The notes below the pieces were generated by a model. It was given only the letters and a program-made list of their open reading frames with translations. It did not search any database and was not told the origin of the DNA. Of a DNA stretch of 5,208 nt, positions 1-5,208 are shown one piece after another. The number at the start of each line of letters is the position of its first letter. The first letter of the stretch is position 1. The translations under genes were made by a program, and so were the position numbers. The DNA is from Chloroflexota bacterium (lineage in GTDB: Bacteria > Chloroflexota > Anaerolineae > UBA7937 > B3-Chlor): positions 1-5,208 of the forward strand of contig JAUWYD010000105.1 of the NCBI GenBank assembly GCA_030616025.1, read 5' to 3'.

Positions 1-62
1 TGGACGTGTTGTCACTAAACTGAGATACACGGGCTAGAGTCAAAGTACCTGGACACGTCTAC

Positions 63-78
63 GAGTCATGAGTGACTC
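63..78. repeat. Short perfect inverted repeat GAGTCA-tgag-TGACTC
   Basis: Two 6-bp arms are perfectly complementary around a 4-nt centre. A further GAGTCA copy lies at 36-41 in direct orientation. There is no T-tract after it, so it is not a terminator. It could be a regulator half-site pair in the upstream region of the operon, but no regulator is known from this window, and a 6-bp repeat can occur by chance. Confidence 0.25.
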
Positions 79-227
79 TCAAGGACTATTGACTGGAATT
101 CGCGCGGGGGATTGGGCGGCCACTCAACAAGCGAAGGCGCAAGGTCTCATCGCATTCTTTTCTTCTGTCCCGCCTAGTTGAGGACAACAAGCGCGAGAAG
201 GTCAACGCGAGGGGAGAATCTCTGACT

Positions 228-256
228 TGAGTGTACTTTGCAGTACACTCATTTTT
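228..256 (+). terminator. Probable Rho-independent terminator or leader attenuator hairpin
   Basis: The arms TGAGTGTACT (228-237) and AGTACACTCA (242-251) are perfect reverse complements, giving a 10-bp stem with a 4-nt loop TTGC, followed at once by five T (252-256). That is the classic shape of an intrinsic terminator on the + strand. It ends 40 nt before the start codon of the PIN-TRAM gene. It could terminate an upstream transcript, perhaps from a gene whose end lies left of or near base 37, or it could act inside the leader of the downstream operon. The stem is only about 40% GC, so strength is uncertain. A perfect palindrome of this kind could also be an operator. Confidence 0.6.
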
Positions 257-296
257 GCTGTCTGGCCCTTGTCGATTGCCGGTGAGGAGGTAGTGC

Positions 297-1370
297 ATGA
301 AGCGAGCAGAACTCATCTTGCGTCTTGTGGGCATGATGGTATTGGCCATAGTCGGCTGGCAGGTGGGCGACTACATAGCCACGATGTCTGGCGCTGCGGA
401 TGCGTTCAGCGTGCCGTACCTGCGTCCTGCATTGGCCCTGGCAATGGCGGGAGCCGGCCTGGGCCTGTTGGGGACCCCGTGGTTGACCATAAGACCGGCC
501 CTATGGACCAGGAGGAGAATCAGGCTGATACCTGCCCGTCATCTGTTCATGGGAACCATCGGTCTGGCGGTGGGACTAGTCATCTCGCTGCCCTTGGCTT
601 TCACTCTGTCGTTTCTGCCGTCAGGCTTGCGAACCATCATGCCTTTGCTCTCTAGCGTGATCTTTGGCCTGCTGGGAATGGGTATCATGATCATGCGCTC
701 TGAGGATCTTCTGTCCCTGTGGGGTTCCTCTCTCTCCAGGACCAAGAGCCGACGGTCTAACGAGCAGGTGGTTCTGTTGGATACCAGCGTAATCATTGAT
801 GGTCGCATCGCCGATATCAGCCAGACAGGTTTCATCGACGGGACGCTCTTGGTGCCCCGATTCATTCTCGATGAGTTGCAGTACATCGCCGATTCCTCGG
901 ACGCCTTGCGCCGCAAGCGAGGTCGCCGCGGGTTGGATATCCTGAACAGTCTGCAGCAGGACTCCATCGTGCCCATTCGTGTCACAGATATGGATGTCGA
1001 GAAGATCAGGGACGCGGACGGGAAGTTGGTGCAGCTGGCCAAGAATCTGAATTGTCCCATCATCACCAACGACTACAACCTGAACCGCGTGGCTCAGCTG
1101 CAGGGTGTCAGGGTGCTCAACGTCAATGAGTTGGCCAATGCAGTGAAGACCGCTGTCCTCCACGGTGAGACGTTGAAAGTGCGCATCATCCAGGAGGGGA
1201 CTGAGCCCAATCAGGGGGTTGGATATCTTGATGATGGCACCATGGTGGTTGTTGAGGATGGCCGCAGGTACATAAATCACAGTCTGGACGTCACGGTTAC
1301 CAAGGTGCTGCAGACCGCGCAGGGTCGCATGATCTTCGCCCAGCCCCATAACCGATACTCTAGGAAGTAG
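297..1370 (+). CDS. PIN-TRAM domain integral membrane protein (YacL-type)
   Basis: Predicted membrane-anchored protein of 357 aa, close in size and layout to Bacillus YacL. Four hydrophobic segments lie at about residues 5-27, 43-63, 83-107 and 112-133, with basic stretches (RRRIR, RTKSRR) flanking them. A PIN-like nuclease domain follows at about 158-280. It shows the expected acidic set: LLDTSVIIDGR (D162, D168), LDEL (E193), D239/D241 in RDADGKL, and D259 in TNDYN. A TRAM domain, a small RNA-binding beta barrel, fills about 286-350. PIN domains are metal-dependent ribonucleases, but the substrate of this subfamily is not established here. The start is well supported: GAGGAGG at 284-290 lies 6 nt before the ATG. 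The TAG stop shares one base with the GTG of the following kinase gene. No frame damage is visible. In Firmicutes, relatives sit near radA/disA and ispD-ispF-gltX-cysS, which agrees with the synthetase neighbours here. Confidence 0.93.
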   Translation: MKRAELILRLVGMMVLAIVGWQVGDYIATMSGAADAFSVPYLRPALALAMAGAGLGLLGTPWLTIRPALWTRRRIRLIPARHLFMGTIGLAVGLVISLPLAFTLSFLPSGLRTIMPLLSSVIFGLLGMGIMIMRSEDLLSLWGSSLSRTKSRRSNEQVVLLDTSVIIDGRIADISQTGFIDGTLLVPRFILDELQYIADSSDALRRKRGRRGLDILNSLQQDSIVPIRVTDMDVEKIRDADGKLVQLAKNLNCPIITNDYNLNRVAQLQGVRVLNVNELANAVKTAVLHGETLKVRIIQEGTEPNQGVGYLDDGTMVVVEDGRRYINHSLDVTVTKVLQTAQGRMIFAQPHNRYSRK

Positions 1371-1586
1371 TGGTCGAGCGGCACGGGGGTTATCACTGTC
1401 TCGAGACAGATGGCCAGCCACGGCTGCGAGATCGCAGCAGAGGTCGCCAGGATCGTAGACTTCCGAGTCATAGATCGGGAGATAATCCACAGGGCGGCTG
1501 AGGAGGCTGGTGTGCCCAGGATTGCCTTGCAGGAAATAGCATATGAAGGGCGGCGGAATGTCCTGGACCGCACACGCAGGCGATGA
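1370..1586 (+). pseudogene. N-terminal part of cytidylate-kinase-like protein, frame-disrupted
   Basis: Between the PIN-TRAM stop and base 1586, the frame with codons at 1386, 1389 and so on reads GVITVSRQMASHG, then CEIAAEVARI, VIDREII, AAEEAGVP, ALQEIAYEGRR. This is the P-loop and first helix region of the cytidylate-kinase-like family, whose usual start is ITISRQ.GSGG..IA. That frame has no ATG/GTG/TTG start before the motif and is blocked upstream by the TAG of the previous gene in the same frame. The likely start is GTG 1370 (TAGTG overlap; AGGAAG at 1362-1367), which lies in another frame. Removing one G from GGGGG at 1385-1389 joins the two as MVERHGVITVSRQM. The fragment then stops at TGA 1584-1586, where the C-terminal frame takes over. 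The P-loop reads MASHG rather than the usual GSGG, so it is divergent even after repair. Cause undecided: sequence error, real decay, or recoding. Confidence 0.75.
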
Positions 1587-2080
1587 ACGCGATGTCCCCC
1601 GTGCCGCATACTGCTGAAACCTGGAGGCGTGAAGTGGCAAGTTCCGTCCGCCCCCCCTTTGGAGGAATCTTCTCTCCTGCCGTGCCTTCCTTCGGCGTAA
1701 CCCTGAAGGATAATGTGGACATGGTGGAGATGGTTATCCGCAACCTGGCTCCAGAAGGCAACGTGGTCATAATGGGAAGAGGCGGCCAAGTGCTTCTCAG
1801 GGATACGCCGTGCGCCTTGCATGTTCCAATCATTGCACCCTTCGAACGCCGTGTGTTCACTTTGGTTGAGCGCGAGGGAATCGAGGAACGAGATGCTTCG
1901 GCGCGACTGAGAGCCAGTGATCGAGCGCGGATGGACTATCTTCGGCGGTACCACGGGGTGGACTGGCTGGATCCGAGGCTCTACGATGTGGCTATCAATA
2001 CCTTCAAGATTTCATCCCCATTGGCCGCTGAGTTGATCGTACAGACCTTCAAGCAACTGCCAGGGCACGGCAATGGTTGA
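1583..2080 (+). CDS. Cytidylate-kinase-like family protein, C-terminal part
   Basis: This intact frame gives 165 aa and carries the core and lid region of a P-loop nucleoside monophosphate kinase of the cytidylate-kinase-like type. GNVVIMGRGGQVLLRD at about 59-74 is the central strand and GRGG turn. HVPIIAPFERRV at about 80-91 is the following strand and arginine helix. ASDRARMDYLRRY at about 111-123 is lid-like, and LYDVAINT at about 133-140 is the late conserved motif. The family is annotated as phosphorylating CMP/dCMP by homology; substrate and activity are unproven. It lacks the P-loop, which lies just upstream in another frame, so alone it should not bind ATP normally. The ATG at 1583 overlaps the TGA of the N-terminal frame as ATGA and has no convincing ribosome site (GCAGG only 2 nt away). 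It may therefore be an internal Met, not a true start. Repaired from GTG 1370, the whole gene would be about 236 aa, normal for the family. The end overlaps gltX by 8 nt. Confidence 0.8.
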   Translation: MNAMSPVPHTAETWRREVASSVRPPFGGIFSPAVPSFGVTLKDNVDMVEMVIRNLAPEGNVVIMGRGGQVLLRDTPCALHVPIIAPFERRVFTLVEREGIEERDASARLRASDRARMDYLRRYHGVDWLDPRLYDVAINTFKISSPLAAELIVQTFKQLPGHGNG

Positions 2081-3557
2081 GAAGGTACGTGTCCGCTTTG
2101 CGCCCAGCCCTACGGGTCTGCCTCATTTGGGAAACGTGCGCACGGCCCTTTTCAACTGGTTGTTCGCCCGCCACTATGGAGGCGCGTTCATCGTACGCAT
2201 CGAGGACACCGATGTGGCTCGTACGAGGGAAGGCTCCGATCGAATGATGCTGGAGGATCTTCGATGGCTGGGCCTTGACTGGGATGAAGGTCCTCGGAAA
2301 GGAGGAGGGTTCGGCCCTTACTATCAGTCGCAGAGGCTATCCATATACCACAGTCATGCCCAGCGGCTGCTCGAGGAAGGTCAAGCCTACCGGTGCTACT
2401 GTGCGCCTCAGCGACTGGAGGAGATGCGTCGGGAACAGCAGCGTCGGGGACAACCTCCTGGCTACGACCGAAGATGTCGGGACTTGAGCGGTGCCGAGGC
2501 GAGGCGGTGTGAGGCGCAGGGGATCGAGCCCGTCGTGCGCTTCACCGTACCGCTGGATGGAGAAACCTCGTTTCACGATTTGCTGCGCGGAGAGATCAGT
2601 TTCGCCAACAGTACTGTGGATGATTTCGTCATCCTGAAGTCCGATGGTTATCCAACCTACCACCTGGCTAATGTGGTGGACGACCATTTGATGGAGGTAA
2701 CCGACGTGTTGCGGGCAGACGAATGGATACCCAGTGCCCCGAGACACATCTTGCTCTACAAAGCCCTCGGCTGGGAGCCTCCGCGGTACATTCATTTGCC
2801 CTTGATCCTTGACAAGTCGGGTGGCAAGATGAGCAAGCGCCTGGGCCAAACGTCTATCGCCGCCTATCGACAGAGGGGCTACTCCCCTGAAGCTATCGTG
2901 AATTATCTCGCCCTGTTGGGGTGGTCGCCGGCTGATACCCAGGAGATCTTCAGGCTCGACGAGTTGGCGGGGAGGTTCACGTGGGAAAGGATTTCGGTCA
3001 GCCCTTCCACCTTCGACCTGGAGCGATTGAATTGGTTCAACAGGTGGTACCTGCGGCATCTGCCAGCTAGCAGAATCGCTGAGGAGGCTGTCCCATATTT
3101 GAGAGAGGCGTACGGTCGAGATGAGCGGAGCCAAGGCACGGCCTACTCGCCTGAGGAATGGCTCGAACTTCTGGTAGACAATGTGCGGGAGGAAGTGGAC
3201 AGCCTTGACCAACTGCCAGCGCACGTCGGATTCGCCTTCGTTGATGGCGTTGCCTTCACAGCTGAGGCACGTGACGTCTTGTGTGCGCCCACGGCGAGGG
3301 CGGTACTGGAAGCGTTCGTTGAGCGACTGAAGTCTGTTGACAGACTGGGTGTGGCCGAGGCTAGCTCTCTCATCCGGGAGTTGAGGGACCTCCTCGGGGA
3401 AAAGGAGCACCTCAAGGCCAGAGAAATCATGTTTCCTGTGAGGGCGAGTTTGACGGGAAGCCTTCACGGGCCGAGCCTTGAGGCGGTGATGGCTCTGCTG
3501 GGAAAAGAGAGATGCATCCAGAGGGTGAGAGATTCTCAGTGCTCTTTGTCGTCTTGA
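2073..3557 (+). CDS. gltX: Glutamyl-tRNA synthetase (GluRS)
   Basis: Cytoplasmic class I aminoacyl-tRNA synthetase that charges tRNA-Glu with glutamate using ATP; 494 aa, normal for a bacterial GluRS. The catalytic Rossmann fold opens with RFAPSPTGLPHLGN (residues 8-21), the HIGH-type motif here reading HLGN. The second signature is intact as GGKMSKRLG (250-258). Three cysteines, C108 and C110 in CYC plus C135, occupy the places of the zinc-binding insert of zinc-type GluRS. YHLANVVDDHLM (196-207) followed by RADEW (214-218) is the conserved insert region, with Ala where RG(E/D) is common. The C-terminal part (from about 310) is the helical anticodon-binding domain, ending with LTGSLHGPSL and ALLGKERC. 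Whether it is discriminating or also charges tRNA-Gln cannot be told by eye. The ATG lies in ATGGTTGA, overlapping the kinase stop; no strong Shine-Dalgarno is visible, so translational coupling is likely. The frame ends with three consecutive in-frame stops, TGA TGA TAG. Confidence 0.97.
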   Translation: MVEKVRVRFAPSPTGLPHLGNVRTALFNWLFARHYGGAFIVRIEDTDVARTREGSDRMMLEDLRWLGLDWDEGPRKGGGFGPYYQSQRLSIYHSHAQRLLEEGQAYRCYCAPQRLEEMRREQQRRGQPPGYDRRCRDLSGAEARRCEAQGIEPVVRFTVPLDGETSFHDLLRGEISFANSTVDDFVILKSDGYPTYHLANVVDDHLMEVTDVLRADEWIPSAPRHILLYKALGWEPPRYIHLPLILDKSGGKMSKRLGQTSIAAYRQRGYSPEAIVNYLALLGWSPADTQEIFRLDELAGRFTWERISVSPSTFDLERLNWFNRWYLRHLPASRIAEEAVPYLREAYGRDERSQGTAYSPEEWLELLVDNVREEVDSLDQLPAHVGFAFVDGVAFTAEARDVLCAPTARAVLEAFVERLKSVDRLGVAEASSLIRELRDLLGEKEHLKAREIMFPVRASLTGSLHGPSLEAVMALLGKERCIQRVRDSQCSLSS

Positions 3558-3628
3558 TGATAGCCAAGTGCGTCTGTTCTGGGGGATGTCGTCCTGGACG
3601 GCATCCCTTCTGGAGAGTCTATCATCAA
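3554..3628 (+). promoter_or_regulatory. Nested inverted repeats in the gltX-cysS spacer (possible RNA leader structure)
   Basis: Outer arms TTGATGATAG (3554-3563) and CTATCATCAA (3619-3628) are perfect 10-bp reverse complements. Inside them GGGATGTCGTCC (3583-3594) pairs with GGACGGCATCCC (3596-3607) with a single T-G wobble, extendable by two G-T pairs. Its innermost pairs must open to form a loop. The structure begins at the gltX stop and ends 22 nt before the cysS ATG. Only CCCTTCT follows the inner hairpin, so it lacks a proper U-tract. No T-box antiterminator consensus (TGGNACCGCG) is visible. It may be a processing site, a Rho-related or weak terminator, or a translational control element for cysS. 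Confidence 0.55.
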
Positions 3629-3650
3629 TGCACGGAAGGAGTTTGCTGTA

Positions 3651-5183
3651 ATGTCTTTGAGAGTGCATAGTACCCTTAGCCGGAAGAAAGAGGAGTTCGT
3701 GCCGTTGGAGGGCAAACAGGTTCTGATGTACGTTTGCGGCCCCAATGTGTACGGACCCTGCCACGTGGGCCATGCCATGTCTTACCTGGTCTTCGATGTC
3801 ATAAGGCGCTATCTTGAATATCGAGGCTACGACGTGAAGCATGTCCAGAACTTCACGGACATCGAGGATCGGATCATCGAGACTGCGAACGCCCTGGGTG
3901 TGACCGTGAAGGAGTTGGCGGAGAAGTACATAACCCGCTTCTTGAAGGAGATGGACGCGCTGAACGTTCAACGGGCCCATCGTTACCCGCGAGCCACAGA
4001 GGTGATCCCCAAGATCCAGGAGATAGTCCAGGGGCTGATAGAGAAGGGACACGCTTACGAGGTGGATGGTGATGTGTATTTCCGGATCGCCAGCGATCCC
4101 GATTATGGTAAGCTTACCAGACAGTCGCTGGAAGCGATGCGGGCCGGGGCCCGGGTCGCGGTCGACAAGCGAAAAGAGCATGAACTGGATTTTGCGCTGT
4201 GGAAGGCCACCAAACCTGGTGAGCCCAGCTGGGACAGCCCATGGGGTAGGGGGCGGCCTGGCTGGCATGTAGAGTGCTCTGCCATGGCGCTACAATTCCT
4301 TGGCGACCAGATAGATATCCACGGCGGTGGCGAGGATGTGATCTTCCCTCACCATGAGGATGAGATAGCTCAATCGGAGAGCTATACTGGAAAGACGCCC
4401 TTCGTCAAGTACTGGCTGCACAATGGTCTACTGCGGCCGAGTGAGGATCAGGAGAAGATGACGAGGCATCTGGGCAACTTCATCAGTTGCGAGGAGGCCC
4501 TGGAGAGATACAACCCTGATGCTATCCGTCTCTTCATACTGACTTCTCACTATCGCAGCCCTATCACCTGGAGCGAGAAGGGCATACAGGCATCGGACCG
4601 AGGGCTGGAGAGGCTTCGGGCGGCGTTGAGACCGGGTTCCGCGGAGACCGCGAGCGAGGGCGAGGAGTTGGTGGCTGCAGCCCAGGAAGGGCGGCAGAAG
4701 TTCACAGAGGCGATGGATGATGACTTCAATACCGCGCGCGCCATAGCCCACCTCTTCGACTTGGCGCGCGCCATCAATCAGGCCCGGGATGCTGGCGTCT
4801 CCCTGGAAGCTCTTGCTGCCGGCCAGGGCGTGCTGCGAGAATTGGCGGATGTTCTGGGATTGACCTTGCAGGAGCCGAAAGGGCCCGCCGAGGCTAAGCC
4901 TTTCATCGGATTGGCCGTTGCTGTTCGCGAGGATTTGCTGGCTGCCGGGAAATCGGAACTGGCCGCAAAGCTCGGGGTTGGAATGGTCCTGGAGGGGCAC
5001 ATGGGGAGTAAGGCTGAGGGGTTCATAGAGTCGCTCCTCGTGGTTCGCGATGACCTGCGTGAGGACAAGGAATACGAGTTGGGTGACAAGATCCGTGCCA
5101 AACTCGCCACTCTGGGCATAGTCGTCGAAGATGGGCCTGAAGGGAGTACCTGGCGTATGGGTCAGTCGGGTGGCGAGCCGTGA
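3651..5183 (+). CDS. cysS: Cysteinyl-tRNA synthetase (CysRS)
   Basis: Cytoplasmic class I synthetase that attaches cysteine to tRNA-Cys; 510 aa, about 50 longer than the 461-aa E. coli enzyme. The HIGH motif region is YVCGPNVYGPCHVGHAMSY (27-45), with HVGH at 38-41. Zinc and cysteine-binding residues are in their usual places: C29, C209 (in GWHVECSAMA), H234 and E238 (in FPHHEDE). NFTDIEDRII and DIHGGGEDVIFPHHEDE are family signatures. The KMSKS loop is altered to EKMTRHLGNF (268-277) and is preceded by an unusual RPSEDQ. The DALR/anticodon part includes MDDDFNTARAIAHLFDLARAIN (355 on), and the tail ends with the typical GIVVEDGPEGSTW. The extra length lies near 415-456 and resembles the following tail helices, suggesting a duplication. 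The start is well supported: GGAAGGAG at 3634-3641 lies 9 nt before ATG 3651. The gene is downstream of gltX in the same direction and may be co-transcribed through a structured spacer. Confidence 0.96.
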   Translation: MSLRVHSTLSRKKEEFVPLEGKQVLMYVCGPNVYGPCHVGHAMSYLVFDVIRRYLEYRGYDVKHVQNFTDIEDRIIETANALGVTVKELAEKYITRFLKEMDALNVQRAHRYPRATEVIPKIQEIVQGLIEKGHAYEVDGDVYFRIASDPDYGKLTRQSLEAMRAGARVAVDKRKEHELDFALWKATKPGEPSWDSPWGRGRPGWHVECSAMALQFLGDQIDIHGGGEDVIFPHHEDEIAQSESYTGKTPFVKYWLHNGLLRPSEDQEKMTRHLGNFISCEEALERYNPDAIRLFILTSHYRSPITWSEKGIQASDRGLERLRAALRPGSAETASEGEELVAAAQEGRQKFTEAMDDDFNTARAIAHLFDLARAINQARDAGVSLEALAAGQGVLRELADVLGLTLQEPKGPAEAKPFIGLAVAVREDLLAAGKSELAAKLGVGMVLEGHMGSKAEGFIESLLVVRDDLREDKEYELGDKIRAKLATLGIVVEDGPEGSTWRMGQSGGEP

Positions 5184-5208
5184 AGGTCCAGTGCAGCGCG
5201 GCGGTGAG
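5180..5208 (+). CDS. Possible 5' end of a further gene (truncated by window end)
   Basis: A GTG at 5180 overlaps the cysS TGA as GTGA and opens a frame reading VKVQCSAAV to the window edge. This arrangement is common for coupled genes in compact operons. A second GTG at 5191, in a different frame, with AAGG at 5183-5186 upstream, is an alternative start. Only nine codons are visible, so no product can be named and the call rests on position alone. Confidence 0.25.

Noticed and set aside
2..37. Possible C-terminal tail of an upstream + strand gene (GRVVTKLRYTG then TAG)
   Set aside because: Only eleven codons are visible, and the other two frames also end early; nothing links it to a known protein.
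89..117. TTGACT at 89-94 as a -35 promoter box
   Set aside because: The bases at the proper spacing (TTGGGC near 112-117) do not resemble a -10 box.
122..182. CTCAAC (122-127) and GTTGAG (177-182) as the closing stem of a small RNA
   Set aside because: Only six base pairs, the inside shows no strong helices, and I recognise no tRNA, tmRNA, SRP or RNase P signature.
86..349. 87-aa open frame on the - strand covering the upstream region
   Set aside because: It overlaps the terminator-like hairpin and the start of the PIN-TRAM gene, with Arg/Ser-rich content and no recognisable motif.
1560..1583. Programmed -1 ribosomal frameshift joining the kinase halves
   Set aside because: No X-XXY-YYZ slippery heptamer is present near the frame change, so programmed recoding of the usual type is not supported.
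621..1640. 339-aa open frame on the - strand across the PIN-TRAM gene and kinase N-terminus
   Set aside because: Opposite a gene with clear catalytic motifs; the translation has no family resemblance and no ribosome site was seen.
3564..3650. T-box riboswitch upstream of cysS
   Set aside because: The spacer is too short and lacks the TGGNACCGCG antiterminator consensus and a following terminator with U-tract.
2337..4268. 643-aa open frame on the - strand across gltX and the start of cysS
   Set aside because: It lies opposite two clearly real synthetase genes, has no recognisable domain and looks like low-complexity Arg/Pro/Leu/Gln-rich translation; antisense frames stay open by codon bias in such GC-rich genes.

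Overview
This looks like a chromosomal housekeeping segment of a bacterium, with base composition estimated by eye in the high 50s % GC. All genes lie on the + strand. The best taxonomic guess is a Chloroflexota (Dehalococcoidia-like) genome. It rests on the style of the CysS, GluRS and cytidylate-kinase-like proteins recalled from family knowledge, not on a database search. The gene set resembles the Firmicutes/Chloroflexota arrangement in which a YacL-type PIN-TRAM membrane protein lies upstream of gltX and cysS. Here a cytidylate-kinase-like gene occupies the place where ispD/ispF often sit.

Layout: 1-296 has no convincing gene. It holds a small inverted repeat at 63-78 and a perfect 10-bp hairpin followed by five T at 228-256, which is a probable intrinsic terminator or leader attenuator. 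297-1370 encodes an intact 357-aa protein with four membrane helices, a PIN nuclease domain and a TRAM domain. 1370-2080 encodes a P-loop nucleotide kinase of the cytidylate-kinase-like family whose reading frame is broken twice: about +1 at a run of five G (1385-1389) and about -1 between 1571 and 1583. The two shifts cancel, so the gene would be a normal ~236-aa CDS if both were repaired. 2073-3557 is gltX, overlapping the kinase by 8 nt. After a 93-bp spacer with two nested inverted repeats comes cysS (3651-5183). A next gene may begin at the very end through a GTGA overlap.

The genes form a tight probable operon: TAGTG overlap, then ATGGTTGA overlap, then the structured spacer. Functionally it joins two aminoacyl-tRNA synthetases (Glu, Cys), a predicted nucleotide kinase and a membrane-anchored putative nuclease/RNA-binding protein. 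No defence system, mobile element, CRISPR array, tRNA or rRNA is visible.

The points most worth a second look are the doubly frameshifted kinase, a CysS whose KMSKS loop reads KMTRH, an apparent ~40-residue internal duplication in the C-terminal tail of CysS, and the nested inverted repeats between gltX and cysS that start at a triple in-frame stop.
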